From the NCBI RefSeq assembly GCF_030056815.1, contig NZ_JASHKR010000042.1, forward strand, positions 1 to 42,562: a stretch of 42,562 nt of DNA, given 5' to 3'. Position numbers and translations under genes: made by a program. Below the pieces are notes generated by a model. It searched no databases. It saw only the letters and a list, made by a program, of their open reading frames with translations, and was not told the DNA's origin. Each line of letters starts with the position of its first letter. Within the stretch, counting starts at the first letter, position 1. The stretch comes from Rhodococcus sp. IEGM 1379 (lineage in GTDB: Bacteria; Actinomycetota; Actinomycetes; Mycobacteriales; Mycobacteriaceae). Below are positions 11,501 to 17,334 of this stretch, in pieces.

Positions 11501-11855
11501 TCTCACCTTCTTCTTCGTCCACGATCTCGGCTTCGAGCATCCACGCGATCGGGTCGAAACCGATCGGGCGCACAACCACGAGATCCTGAGCAACGGGAGC
11601 GAGGCGTGCAGCGGCATCGTTGACCAGATCAGTCAGAACCGGCTCGAGGCCGTTGTCGCGGCTGAGTTCTTCGAGCGTGCTGAGCCACGGAGCACCCTGC
11701 CCACCGAACGCAACCGCGTACGGGAGTCCGTTGTTCAGTGAATCGACGAGGGCACCTTTGCTGGTCGTGCGAGAAACTCCCCCGTCGACGCCAACGCGGC
11801 GTCCGTCCTTCGAGTCGCGTCCGTTTCCTGTAGGTGTCGTGTCATCGATCGTCAC
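2550..11855 (-). CDS. fas: Type I fatty acid synthase (FAS-I)
   Basis: This 3101-residue multifunctional enzyme makes acyl-CoAs from acetyl-CoA and malonyl-CoA in the cytosol, supplying phospholipids and the FAS-II/mycolate pathway. Domain order fits the mycobacterial type. Acyltransferase: GHSQG, Ser168. Enoyl reductase: LLAGMTPTTVDAK, from about 430. MaoC-like dehydratase: GDHNPIH, about 1254. Malonyl/palmitoyl transferase: GHSVGE, Ser1468. ACP: DLGSELS, Ser1850, the predicted phosphopantetheine site. Ketoreductase: VVTGASQGS, about 2140. Ketosynthase: AACATVAVS, Cys2742, with GHAKGG near 2930. An acidic, Ala-rich linker precedes the ACP. The start is GTG, with AGGAGAGG 8 nt upstream. The length is close to M. 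tuberculosis FAS (about 3070). No internal stop or shift is seen. The long antisense frames are codon-bias shadows. Confidence 0.98.
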   Translation of the reverse strand: MTIDDTTPTGNGRDSKDGRRVGVDGGVSRTTSKGALVDSLNNGLPYAVAFGGQGAPWLSTLEELSRDNGLEPVLTDLVNDAAARLAPVAQDLVVVRPIGFDPIAWMLEAEIVDEEEGEKPAGPSAAALTAAPVSLPGVFLTQLAALRALSAQGLDTAAHAPVSVIGHSQGVLATAAVAARGNDDGELLAVAQLVGAAASLVGRRRGIIASAAGKPMVAVSNVDPERLAAVVAELAETTTPECAAVLAIRNGRRRVVLAGPPAQLARVQERCEQIEAEEAREREGKKRGGSVFAPSFDPLDTEIGFHHPALADAVDLVASWAIRCGLDADRARALAQAVLVDPVDWVQEVDGAIKAGAQWILDLGPSDQLTRMTASSLRGQGIGIIAAATRGGHRNLLTPGATPEVSRSWTEFAPKPVTLPGGRIGVETAFTKLTGRSPILLAGMTPTTVDAKIVAAAANAGHWAELAGGGQVTEEIFEDRVAELKMLLEPGRAIQFNSLFLDPYLWKLQLGGKRLVQRARTAGAPIDGVIVTAGIPELEEAVALIDELSEIGITNIAFKPGTVAQIRSVIRIANEVPNFPVIVHIEGGRAGGHHSWEDLDDLLIDTYAELRARPNLVICVGGGIGTPERAADYLTGRWSVAAGFPAMPVDGILVGTAAMATLEATTSPEVKQLLVDTPGTPDWVGAGTAEGGMASGRSQLGADIHEIDNAASRTGRLLDEVAGDSDAVAERRDEIIAALNVTAKPYFGDVETITYAQWLRRYLELTVGIDAAKEFDCGADLQDAITEATSSTWLDISWRARFGEMLQRAEARLHPVDRGPIPTLFADAATLERPEAAICALQASYPDYDTTVLHPADISFFISLCKTPGKPVNFVPVVDGDVRRWWRSDSLWQAHDPRYTADQVCVIPGTVAVAGITEVDEPVGALLDRFEKATYDELVAAGTTPVTLASRRHQDAAPGLLDAVLSAPDLQWAGRLTQNPVRRLGDLDQWSAQSAEKAVHGTTGASLTVVDESHVLLSVPLVADKSVDITITIPVSVVDGGAPVVTEADAEAAMSALLAVAAGQELPTVKNGKARVNVAWVPDRIADHAGVTGSGLPTTLSVSGKAVPDVVVGACWPAVFAVLGAAKLDSLSVIEGMLDLVHLDHTVDFVGELPSETSILVINAEVASVLDTDLGRVVEVKVEVGAMLGEGLDAPAVVTMTERFAIRGRTGAGELADPARAGGSITDAAIDTPRRRRRDAKILAPVSMGAFAQVSGDHNPIHTSDNAALLAGLGSPIVHGMWLSAAAQQVVTAVDPSETRTPPRRLTAWTARFLGMVRPGAEIDVRVDRVGIDQGAEIVEVGCRIDGELVMVATGRTAAPTTVYAFPGQGIQRPGMGLDARARSKAARDVWERADKHTRKALGFSILAVVRDNPVTVKARGVEHKHPDGVLHLTQFTQVAMAVLGVAQVAELRESGTFIEGSYLAGHSVGEYNALAAVAEVFPLEALLEVVFQRGSAMHQLVPRDASGRSDYRMAAIRPSQIGVSDDDVQGFVAGVAEASGEFLEIVNLNLRGSQYAIAGSVAGLDALEIEIDRLRAEFGGKRAYIQVPGIDVPFHSTVLRGGVADFRRCLQDLLPHDIDPDILIGRYIPNLVPKLFTLDRSFVQEIADLVPSEPLDAVLADFDSYATRTHELSRIILIELLAWQFASPVRWIETQDLLFADESDGGLGVERFVEVGLGSAPTVANLASQTLKLPGRFGYPVEVLNIEREAGIVYGTDIDPAADDDDDVETAAPQAAPVAAAPAAAAAPVATSSGPRPDDLTFKAPDATKVLISLWTKLRPDQVGPADTIEALCDGVSSRRNQLLVDLGSELSLGAIDGAADADMGSLGATVDKLARTYRPFGPVLSDSINDHLRKVFGPSGKRPGYIADRVKKVWELGDGWAHHVTAAVALGTRDGASIRGGELGGLSSGALADAAAVDAVIDSAVASVGSARGVSVALPATGGGSGGTVDAAALGEFTENITGRNGVLASAARLVLEQLGLSEDAPVATVEDTELVDLVSAELGSDWPRLVAPAFDAQKAVLLDDRWASAREDLARIWLGSETLSVENFIGAGSTVAAQAKWWSTRASDEGRTTLAEVYTRIAGAAVTAESDAPEWAGEVAVVTGASQGSIAASVTGKLLAGGATVFVTTSRLDGKRLGFYRDLYRENARAGAALWVVPANMASYTDVDALIDWIGNEATENASGAKKLIKPAMTPTMLFPFAAPRVGGELSDAGARAEMEMRVLLWSVERLIGGLSKIGYDSDVDTHLHVVLPGSPNRGTFGGDGAYGEAKASLIAVVNRWKAERNWAERVTLAHAIIGWVRGTGLMGHNDPIVDAVEAAGVRTWSTQEMATELLKTATAESRRSAAKAPLEIDLTGGLSEANLDLGALAREAAEVAELAEAVDEAIDESSILALPAPARIDGTIKAPSWPELDTNPSDLVVIVGAGELGPYGSSRTRFEMEVDEQLSAAGVLELAWNTGLIVWENDPKPGWYDVESGDLVPEAEIADKYNDAVVERCGIRRFVDEGPMIDNTAPLLTSVFLDKDLSFVVGSEAEAQAFVESDPENTVASVSAESGDWTVTRRAGTEIRVPRKMKLTRSVGGQIPTNFDVTKWGIPADMADSVDRVGLWNIVATVDAFLTGGFTPSELLRWVHPSLVANTQGTGMGGMSSMRSLYIDTLLGENRPNDILQEALPNVIAAHVVQSYVGGYGAMVHPVAACATVAVSVEEGVDKIRLGKATLVVAGGYDDLSAEEIIGFGDMSATAKTDDMRAKGIEDRRFSRANDRRRGGFVGSAGGGTILLARGDLALEMGLPVLGVVAWAGSFSDGVNTSIPAPGIGALGAGRGGPDSQLALSLNALGVSADDITVISKHDTSTAANDPNEAELHERLAGALGRSDGAPLFVVSQKSLTGHAKGGAAAFQLIGLCQVLSQGVIPPNRSLDCVDDKMAEFEHLVWARQPLKFGEQLPLRAGLLTSLGFGHVTGLIAVVHPQAFVESVPAAKREAYIAAAQQRTVDGQRRLAKAMCGGDSLYERPADRRLGADGTPAKVSRQLEVDMLLSEDARLGADQVYRSNLPGCK

Positions 11856-11947
11856 GCGTACGTCCTCTCCTGGTCACCTCTGCGGCGAGGTGGGATTTGC
11901 AGTGTCCTGCCCGGCTGAATTGCTCGCGTATCCACCGAAAAAATCGG

Positions 11948-11992
11948 CATGATCAAGGCCTCCGTGCACAACAAGGTTTGCACAGGATCATG
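11948..11992. repeat. Inverted repeat CATGATC / GATCATG upstream of fas, candidate operator
   Basis: The arms are perfect 7-mers at 11948-11954 and 11986-11992, separated by 31 nt. The interval contains a near-direct repeat of GTGCA (GTGCAC on one side, TTGCACA on the other). The left arm overlaps the proposed fas -35 hexamer. This geometry suits a regulator binding two half-sites or a looped dimer. No T-run follows either arm, so it is not a typical terminator. The assignment is positional only. Confidence 0.35.
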
Positions 11993-12173
11993 AGGATTTC
12001 CTCACGTTTGCGGGCGGCGTCGAGTACATGACTTCCCTGGCGGTGATCTTCCTCACCGAACATCAAGAAAGTGACTCGCGAGTAGGTCGCAAAGCCGCTG
12101 CCAGGGACTGTTACTTGCATTTCCACAAACCTGAGGAACCCCTCATATTTATTGTTACCAATTCGTGACCCTC

Positions 12174-12203
12174 TTGACGGTTGGCGCGTCCCATGCGTAC
12201 TAC
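12174..12203 (+). promoter_or_regulatory. Predicted sigma-70-type promoter of the 12276 gene
   Basis: TTGACG (12174-12179) is followed after 18 nt by TACTAC (12198-12203). This is a good -35 with an acceptable actinobacterial -10. A start about 7 nt later would give a leader of about 65 nt ending in the GGGGGGAG ribosome-binding site at 12263-12270. Confidence 0.45.
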
Positions 12204-12275
12204 GGCAAAACCTGTCGGACCCACTCGCTACGTTGAGCGCGTCCATTCGGACCACATTCTCTGGGGGGAGAAATC

Positions 12276-12977
12276 ATGGGTATCACCAACGCACAAACGG
12301 CCGTCGGCTTCATCGAAGGCGAGCTACCACTCGCCGCCTGGCCACATTGGAACGACGGTTGGCAGCAGGAAGCGGAAGCCGCAATTCTCGACGCCATCTT
12401 CTCGGCTCGCGCCGCGTACGGAACGCCGTCCACTGGCGTCCGGGCCGTCATTGCCAAGTGGCGCGACTACCGCCAGTCGAGTGAACCGCTCGACGATCTG
12501 GCCGCGCTCGCGGCCTTCGCTGATCGCGGAGACGAACTGGCGATCATCCTCGGCAACCGTCAGCGAGTGCCGGGCAATTACTCCACCAAAGCCGAGGCCG
12601 CCGCACTGGCCGCTGCCGCACTGATCGCAACCGGATGCACCGGCAGTCATGACATCAGCGACACCGACGCACATCGTGACGCCGTCATTTCCGTTCCCGG
12701 ACTGGGAGCGCGCACCTTCGAACTGCTGCTGTTCCTTTCCGGCACACTCACAGCGGGCTCTGCGGATTTACTGACGCGCTTCGCCGCCGAGGCCGTCGGG
12801 AATGAGGAACCACTGAGCACCGTTGACGCGACGGCGATTCTGACGGCCGCAGCCCAAGAACTGGGCGTATCCATCGCAACCCTGACCCACGCGGCCTGGC
12901 GGTATCAACGCACCGCCGAGCGACCTCGACGGCAATCGAAACCTGTCGTGGCGGACAGCCTCGCCGACTCGGCTTGA
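12276..12977 (+). CDS. Uncharacterised all-helical protein, possibly HhH-GPD-like
   Basis: This 233-residue cytosolic protein has no signal peptide or membrane segment, and its function is unknown. The composition is alanine-rich and helical. The segment VPGLGARTFELLLFLSG (from about residue 147) resembles the helix-hairpin-helix of DNA glycosylases (P-G-hG-hhTA). About ten residues later, GSADLLTRF sits where that superfamily carries its catalytic Asp. A terminal helix ending HAAWRYQ follows. No four-cysteine FeS cluster is present. The start is well supported by GGGGGGAG five nt before the ATG and a good promoter upstream. It is divergent from fas and followed by tRNA-Leu. The glycosylase-like fold is my inference; no enzyme activity is claimed. 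Confidence 0.75.
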   Translation: MGITNAQTAVGFIEGELPLAAWPHWNDGWQQEAEAAILDAIFSARAAYGTPSTGVRAVIAKWRDYRQSSEPLDDLAALAAFADRGDELAIILGNRQRVPGNYSTKAEAAALAAAALIATGCTGSHDISDTDAHRDAVISVPGLGARTFELLLFLSGTLTAGSADLLTRFAAEAVGNEEPLSTVDATAILTAAAQELGVSIATLTHAAWRYQRTAERPRRQSKPVVADSLADSA

Positions 12978-13069
12978 TCTGGGGTTTCGAGTGCCAACTG
13001 AGCGCTGAGTCCGCTCTGCAAGGGCGGTGCCGACAAGGGGTATGCCGTCGCGTATCCTTTGAATTCCGC

Positions 13070-13151
<82 letters not shown>

Positions 13152-13158
13152 CAAGTAA

Positions 13159-13220
13159 GAGTTCGATTCAAGAACTCATAGCAGGTGGGCCCGCCGAAAG
13201 GTTGGGCTCACCTGCTTTTT
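13159..13220 (+). terminator. Rho-independent terminator after tRNA-Leu
   Basis: A small hairpin GAGTTC/GAACTC (13159-13177) is followed by a strong one. AGCAGGTG with GGCCC-side pairing (from 13180) folds back to CACCTGCT (to about 13216), and a T-run ends near 13220. The stem overlaps the last codons and TGA of ctaD on the other strand. The T-run is only on the plus side, so it mainly ends the tRNA transcript. Confidence 0.8.
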
Positions 13221-14911
13221 GTTGCGCCCTGCCTTCTACCGGCGTGCTCTTCCGCTCTCATCCGTTCGACCATATGTGGATAGTGCAGTTCGAACGCCGG
13301 TCGTTCGCTGCGAATTCGGGGTAGTTCGATGAAGTTGTGCCGCGGCGGCGGGCAGGTAGTTGCCCATTCGAGTGAGTTTCCGAACCCCCACGGGTCGTCG
13401 ACCGTCACGACTTCCCCGTATCGATAGGACGTGAAAACGTTCCAGACGAACGGCAACAGTGACACGCCGAGGACAAACGAACCGATCGTGGAGATCGAGT
13501 TCAGGGTGGTAAATCCGTCCGACGGCAGGTAATCCGCATACCGGCGCGGCATACCTTCGGCGCCGAGCCAATGTTGGACCAGAAACGTCATATGGAAACC
13601 GACGAAGGTCGTCCAGAAATGCCATCTGCCGAGACGTTCGTTCATGAATCGTCCGGTCATTTTCGGGAACCAGAAGTAGATCCCGGCGTAGCTCGCGAAG
13701 ACGATGGTTCCGAAGAGCACGTAGTGGAAGTGCGCGACGAGAAAATATGAATCGGTGACATGGAAGTCGAGTGGTGGACTCGCCAGAATCACCCCGGACA
13801 GACCTCCGAAAAGGAAGGTGATCAGAAAGCCGATCGAGAACAACATCGGCGATTCGAAGGTCAACTGTCCCTTCCACATCGTGCCGATCCAGTTGAAGAA
13901 TTTCACCCCGGTCGGCACCGCGATGAGGAAACTCATCATCGAAAAGAACGGCAGCAAAACAGCTCCCGTGGCAAACATGTGATGGGCCCAGACCGCCGCC
14001 GAGAGAGCGGTAATCGCGATGGTCGCGTAGACCAGCCCGAGGTATCCGAAGATCGGTTTGCGGGAGAAGACCGGAAATATCTCTGACACGATGCCGAAGA
14101 ACGGTATCGCCACGATGTATACCTCGGGATGACCGAAGAACCAGAACAAGTGCTGCCACAAGATCGCGCCACCGTTTGCGGGATCGAAGATATGACCGCC
14201 GAGATGGCGATCCACCAACAAACCCATCAGCGCTGCGGTCAGAATCGGGAACGCGAGCAATACCAGGATCATGGTCATGAACACATTCCAGGTGAAGATC
14301 GGCATCCGGAACATCGTCATTCCCGGCGCGCGCAGGCAAACGACCGTAGTGATCATGTTGACCCCACCGAGGATGGTCCCGACGCCGGCCAACACCAACC
14401 CCATAATCCACAGATCGGCACCGACACCCGGTGAATGCAGCGCGTCGGTCAGTGGGGAATATCCGGTCCAGCCGAAATCGGCGGCCCCGCCCGGCGTGAG
14501 AAAACCCGAGACGGTGATGAGCGCACCGAACAGATAGAGCCAGTAACTCAACGCGTTCAGTCGCGGAAACGCCACGTCCGGCGCACCGATTTGCAACGGC
14601 AGAATGTAGTTCGCGAAACCGAAGACGATCGGCGTCGCGTACAGCAGCAGCATGATCGTGCCGTGCATGGTGAAGAGCTGGTTGTACTGCTCATTCGAGA
14701 GAAACTGGAGCCCGGGAACGGCGAGTTCGGTCCGGATCAACAGGGCCATCAATCCGCCCAACATGAAGAAGGCGAACGACGTGACCAGGTACATCACGCC
14801 CAACTGCTTGGGGTCGGTGGTGGTGGCAGCGGAATAGAGGAACGAACCCTTGATCCCGTGCCGCTTCGGATACGGCCGCGAGGGAACAAGCTCTGTAACA
14901 ACTGGGGTCAC
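13208..14911 (-). CDS. ctaD: Cytochrome c oxidase subunit I (aa3 type), stand-alone copy
   Basis: This is the 567-residue core subunit of the aa3 terminal oxidase. It holds haem a and the haem a3-CuB centre and pumps protons in the plasma membrane. Twelve membrane segments are expected. Visible ligands are His83 (MHGTIM, haem a), His261 with Tyr265 (GHPEVY, CuB and the cross-linked Tyr), His310-His311 (AHHMF) and His394/His396 (AHFHYV). The C-terminal [16 protein letters not shown] matches mycobacterial CtaD. The near-invariant N-terminal TTDHK reads TTDPK here, and no other oxidase genes are adjacent. Both points suggest a paralogue rather than the only copy. The start is GTG with a poor ribosome-binding site, so it is less certain than the rest. 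Confidence 0.95.
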   Translation of the reverse strand: MTPVVTELVPSRPYPKRHGIKGSFLYSAATTTDPKQLGVMYLVTSFAFFMLGGLMALLIRTELAVPGLQFLSNEQYNQLFTMHGTIMLLLYATPIVFGFANYILPLQIGAPDVAFPRLNALSYWLYLFGALITVSGFLTPGGAADFGWTGYSPLTDALHSPGVGADLWIMGLVLAGVGTILGGVNMITTVVCLRAPGMTMFRMPIFTWNVFMTMILVLLAFPILTAALMGLLVDRHLGGHIFDPANGGAILWQHLFWFFGHPEVYIVAIPFFGIVSEIFPVFSRKPIFGYLGLVYATIAITALSAAVWAHHMFATGAVLLPFFSMMSFLIAVPTGVKFFNWIGTMWKGQLTFESPMLFSIGFLITFLFGGLSGVILASPPLDFHVTDSYFLVAHFHYVLFGTIVFASYAGIYFWFPKMTGRFMNERLGRWHFWTTFVGFHMTFLVQHWLGAEGMPRRYADYLPSDGFTTLNSISTIGSFVLGVSLLPFVWNVFTSYRYGEVVTVDDPWGFGNSLEWATTCPPPRHNFIELPRIRSERPAFELHYPHMVERMRAEEHAGRRQGATKSR

Positions 14912-14981
14912 TGCGCACCATCACTGTGTAGGGGTGATGTGGGGCTTCCCGTTGCTCCGAAGCCGGAAACCTGCGCCCCGC

Positions 14982-15022
14982 GGCACGCCTCTACGACACG
15001 GCGTGGCACGCCTCTACGACAC
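14982..15022. repeat. Tandem 18-bp direct repeat in the ctaD/lprD divergent region
   Basis: The 18-mer GGCACGCCTCTACGACAC occurs at 14982-14999 and again, identical, at 15005-15022 (period 23 bp). The second copy runs into CGACAC-A-GTGTCG, a small dyad at about 15017-15029. It lies between the divergent starts of ctaD (14911) and the LprD-like gene (15075). Two helical turns of spacing are compatible with paired regulator sites, but a simple slippage duplication is equally possible. Confidence 0.6.
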
Positions 15023-15074
15023 AGTGTCGGAGATCGCAGAGCGAGGCACTATAGCTCTCAGGTACCGTCTTAGT

Positions 15075-15482
15075 GTGTCCAAGAAAGCTACGAAACGCCG
15101 ACCTGCGCTTATTCTGCTGGTCCTTGTCTCAGCCGCGGGCTGCTTGGCGCTCGGTTGGTGGCAGTGGGAGCGTTTCGAGGCTGTGGGCGGTACAGGCCAG
15201 AACCTCGGTTACGCGTTCCAGTGGCCACTCTTTGCAGCGTTTGTGGTGTACGCATACCGCAAGTTCGTGCAGCTCGAGGATGCCGACCCCGAAGTTGTAG
15301 CTGCCGAGCACGCTACCTCCGCACCCCGCGAGATTCCTGCGGACCTGCTTCCGCAGCGCCCGAAGGCTGAGCTCGACGACGTCGAACGTGACGTCGATGA
15401 TACTGAGGCTCGCCAAATGCTCGAATACAACGACTACCTTGCGCAGCTCGCCGCTCGCGAGCCCGATAGGAGCACTACGTGA
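15075..15482 (+). CDS. LprD-like membrane/lipoprotein (SURF1-like N-terminus)
   Basis: This is a 135-residue protein with a basic start (SKKATKRR), a hydrophobic segment ending SAAGC (a loose lipobox), the motif LGWWQWERFE, a second membrane segment (about 50-65) and a long acidic C-terminal tail. It corresponds in position and pattern to M. tuberculosis LprD (Rv1343c), whose function is unknown. I take the GTG at 15075. There is no clear ribosome-binding site, and a TATAGC element at 15050-15055 suggests a very short leader. The gene overlaps the next one by 4 nt (GTGA), so the two are translationally coupled. Lipidation is uncertain because a second hydrophobic segment follows. The LGxWQ pattern recalls SURF1, an oxidase assembly factor, which is interesting next to ctaD but unproven. 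Confidence 0.8.
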   Translation: MSKKATKRRPALILLVLVSAAGCLALGWWQWERFEAVGGTGQNLGYAFQWPLFAAFVVYAYRKFVQLEDADPEVVAAEHATSAPREIPADLLPQRPKAELDDVERDVDDTEARQMLEYNDYLAQLAAREPDRSTT

Positions 15483-15844
15483 GTACCGGTCAGGAAGCGA
15501 ACATCGCTGTCCCTGCAGTCGATGAAGCCAAGCGGACGAAGGTTCGTTCCGCACTCTTGCGGTACCGCGTCCTCGCATACGCGACAGGCATCTGGTTGTT
15601 GGTGCTTACCGCTGAGGTTGTCGCGAAGTACATCTTCAGCGTCGACAACCTTCCGACGTGGATCGCAGTTGTCCACGGCTGGGTGTACTTCGTCTATCTG
15701 ATCGTCACGCTCGATCTTGCAGTCAAGGTTCGGTGGCCTGCGGCGCGCACGGTTGGCACACTACTTGCCGGCACGATTCCGTTCCTCTCGTTCTACGTCG
15801 AGCACAAGCGGACGGTTCAGGTCAAGAACGACTACAAGCTCTGA
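15479..15844 (+). CDS. DUF3817 family membrane protein
   Basis: This 121-residue integral membrane protein of unknown function has about three hydrophobic segments (near 33-53, 60-82 and 88-105). The conserved VVHGWVYFVYLIVTLDLAVK and GTIPFLSFYVEHK stretches are typical of DUF3817. It equals M. tuberculosis Rv1342c in position. Its GTG start lies inside the stop of the upstream LprD-like gene (overlap 15479-15482). A perfect palindromic terminator follows 6 nt after its TGA. A second DUF3817 protein is encoded at 35.1-35.5 kb. Confidence 0.88.
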   Translation: MSTGQEANIAVPAVDEAKRTKVRSALLRYRVLAYATGIWLLVLTAEVVAKYIFSVDNLPTWIAVVHGWVYFVYLIVTLDLAVKVRWPAARTVGTLLAGTIPFLSFYVEHKRTVQVKNDYKL

Positions 15845-15850
15845 CCTAGC

Positions 15851-15898
15851 GAAAAACGAAGGCCCTGAACGCAATTGCGTTCAGGGCCTTCGTTTTTC
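15851..15898. terminator. 48-bp perfect palindrome, bidirectional terminator
   Basis: Positions 15851-15874 are the exact reverse complement of 15875-15898. The structure is an A-run, a GC-rich stem containing GAAGGCCCTGAACGC, a centre AATT and a T-run. It therefore works on both strands and separates the convergent DUF3817 gene and rdgB. It overlaps the rdgB stop codon by two bases. Confidence 0.93.
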
Positions 15899-16511
15899 AC
15901 TCTTGGACCGCGAGCGCCGCCAGCGCCGGGACCAACTGAACGAGGGCCCTCCCCCGGTGTGAAGCCGCGTCCTTCTCGGCCGGCGTCAATTCCGCAGCGG
16001 CACGGGTATCTCCGTCGGGCCGGAAGATCGGGTCGTAGCCGAACCCGCCGTCGCCGGCCGGTTCGCGACCGATAACTCCGCGCCATTCGCCGCGAACCAC
16101 CGTCTCGTCGCCACCGGGAATCACGAGCGCACAGGCGGAAACGAATGCCGCTCCCCGACGCTCATCCGGTACGTCGCCCAATTGCGCGAGGACGAGCGCC
16201 GTGTTGGCGCCGTCGTTGCCGTGGGTTCCCGACCATCGGGCCGACAACACTCCCGGCATAGCGTTGAGCGCGTCGATCTCGACACCGGAATCATCTGCAA
16301 TGCAAGGCATTCCGGTAGCGGCAGCACCATCGCGAGCCTTCGCGAGTGCGTTCACTTCGAACGTCGCACCTGTCTCCGGGGCTTCCGGGAACGGCGGCAC
16401 TTCGTCGAGTCCGACGAGGTCGATGCCGCTTACTCCAGCGGCATCGAGCACGCGGTGGAGTTCCTTCAATTTCTTTGCGTTTCGGCTGGCAACCAGCACT
16501 CGGACAGTCAC
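15897..16511 (-). CDS. rdgB: RdgB/HAM1 family non-canonical purine NTP pyrophosphatase
   Basis: This enzyme hydrolyses dITP, ITP and XTP to monophosphates, keeping deaminated purines out of DNA and RNA. At 204 residues it has the standard length. It shows the N-terminal nucleotide-binding pattern ASRNAKKLKEL (about 8-18), FEVNALAKA, the catalytic ADDSGVEIDAL region, GFGYDPIF, and a C-terminal SHRGRAL, all hallmark motifs. The start is GTG at 16511, three nt after the rph stop, so it is co-transcribed with rph. M. tuberculosis has the same rphA-rdgB order (Rv1340-Rv1341). Confidence 0.96.
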   Translation of the reverse strand: MTVRVLVASRNAKKLKELHRVLDAAGVSGIDLVGLDEVPPFPEAPETGATFEVNALAKARDGAAATGMPCIADDSGVEIDALNAMPGVLSARWSGTHGNDGANTALVLAQLGDVPDERRGAAFVSACALVIPGGDETVVRGEWRGVIGREPAGDGGFGYDPIFRPDGDTRAAAELTPAEKDAASHRGRALVQLVPALAALAVQE

Positions 16512-16514
16512 AGC

Positions 16515-17300
16515 TCAGGCACCGAATTTCTTCTTGGGTTCCGGGTTCTTGGGTTCGGGCAGTACACCCGGGTAGGGCTCGGCCAACGCGAGCTTCTGAA
16601 TTTCGAATATCTGCTCGCATCCGGCCAGTGCAGAGTCCAGCAGTTTGTCGAGAGTCGAGCGCGGGAAGGTCGCACCCTCACCGGTGCCCTGGATCTCGAC
16701 CAGAGTTCCGGTGTCGGTCGCGACGACATTCATATCGACCTCGGCACGCGAATCCTCCTCGTAGGGCAGATCCAACCGCACGCGCCCGTCGACAACACCG
16801 ACGCTGACAGCCGCGATGCCGCACGAGATCGGCTGCGGATCGCTCAACAGGTCGGCGGCACGCAGGTAGGTGACCGCGTCGACCAATGCGACGTACGCGC
16901 CCGTGATTGCGGCGGTACGTGTTCCGCCGTCTGCCTGCAGAACGTCGCAGTCCAAAGCGATGGTGTTCTCACCGATTGCCGCAAGGTCGATGCACGCGCG
17001 CAGTGATCGACCGATGAGTCGGCTGATCTCCTGGGTGCGGCCGCCGACCTTGCCTTTGACGGATTCACGTCCACTGCGTGTATGTGTCGCAGCGGGGAGC
17101 ATTGCATATTCCGCGGTGAGCCAGCCGAGCCCAGACCCCTTGCGCCACCCCGGAACATCTTCTTCAACGCTGGCGGTACACATCACACGGGTGTTCCCGA
17201 ACTCGACCAATACCGAGCCTGCCGGATGGCTGGTGAACCCGCGGGTGATCTTGATCGTGCGGAGTTCGTCGTCCGCCCTGCCGTCTTCTCGTGTAGTCAC
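16515..17300 (-). CDS. rph: Ribonuclease PH
   Basis: RNase PH is a phosphorolytic 3'-to-5' exoribonuclease that trims tRNA 3' ends, usually as a hexamer. The protein is 261 residues. It begins [11 protein letters not shown] and contains [54 protein letters not shown] and [17 protein letters not shown] in the family order. I chose the GTG at 17300, matching the M. tuberculosis RphA start. A longer frame to 17351 adds unrelated residues. The charged tail ([14 protein letters not shown]) is slightly longer than usual. The gene lies 34 nt downstream of the phosphodiesterase gene and just ahead of rdgB, so the three probably form one operon. Confidence 0.96.
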   Translation of the reverse strand: MTTREDGRADDELRTIKITRGFTSHPAGSVLVEFGNTRVMCTASVEEDVPGWRKGSGLGWLTAEYAMLPAATHTRSGRESVKGKVGGRTQEISRLIGRSLRACIDLAAIGENTIALDCDVLQADGGTRTAAITGAYVALVDAVTYLRAADLLSDPQPISCGIAAVSVGVVDGRVRLDLPYEEDSRAEVDMNVVATDTGTLVEIQGTGEGATFPRSTLDKLLDSALAGCEQIFEIQKLALAEPYPGVLPEPKNPEPKKKFGA

Positions 17301-17334
17301 CTTCGTGAGCCTAGCGTCCCGCTCAGGTGAGCTG

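Larger units (their letters stand above)
11856..12275. promoter_or_regulatory. 420-bp divergent regulatory region between fas and an uncharacterised gene
   Basis: No convincing gene lies in this stretch. A 100-codon minus-strand frame (11953-12255) has no family signature or ribosome-binding site. For fas, a weak sigma-70-like promoter can be drawn on the minus strand: TTGATC (complement of 11951-11956), an 18-nt spacer, then GATACG (complement of 11927-11932). This leaves a leader of about 65 nt with AGGAGAGG before the GTG. A 7-bp inverted repeat overlaps the proposed -35, and GTGCA-type direct repeats lie in its loop. The 12.0-12.15 kb part is AT-richer than the flanking genes. In related actinobacteria fas is controlled by the acyl-CoA-responsive regulator FasR, so an operator is expected here, but I cannot identify it with certainty. 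Confidence 0.5.

Noticed and set aside
11953-12255. 100-codon minus-strand frame upstream of fas
   Set aside because: It has no family similarity I can see, no ribosome-binding site, and occupies the expected promoter region.
13159-13220. Integration site next to tRNA-Leu
   Set aside because: There is no repeat of the tRNA 3' end nearby and no integrase; the hairpins are explained as a terminator.
14850-15074. N-terminal extension of the LprD-like frame
   Set aside because: It would overlap ctaD and read through the direct repeats; the basic residues plus hydrophobic segment of a membrane protein begin at the GTG at 15075.
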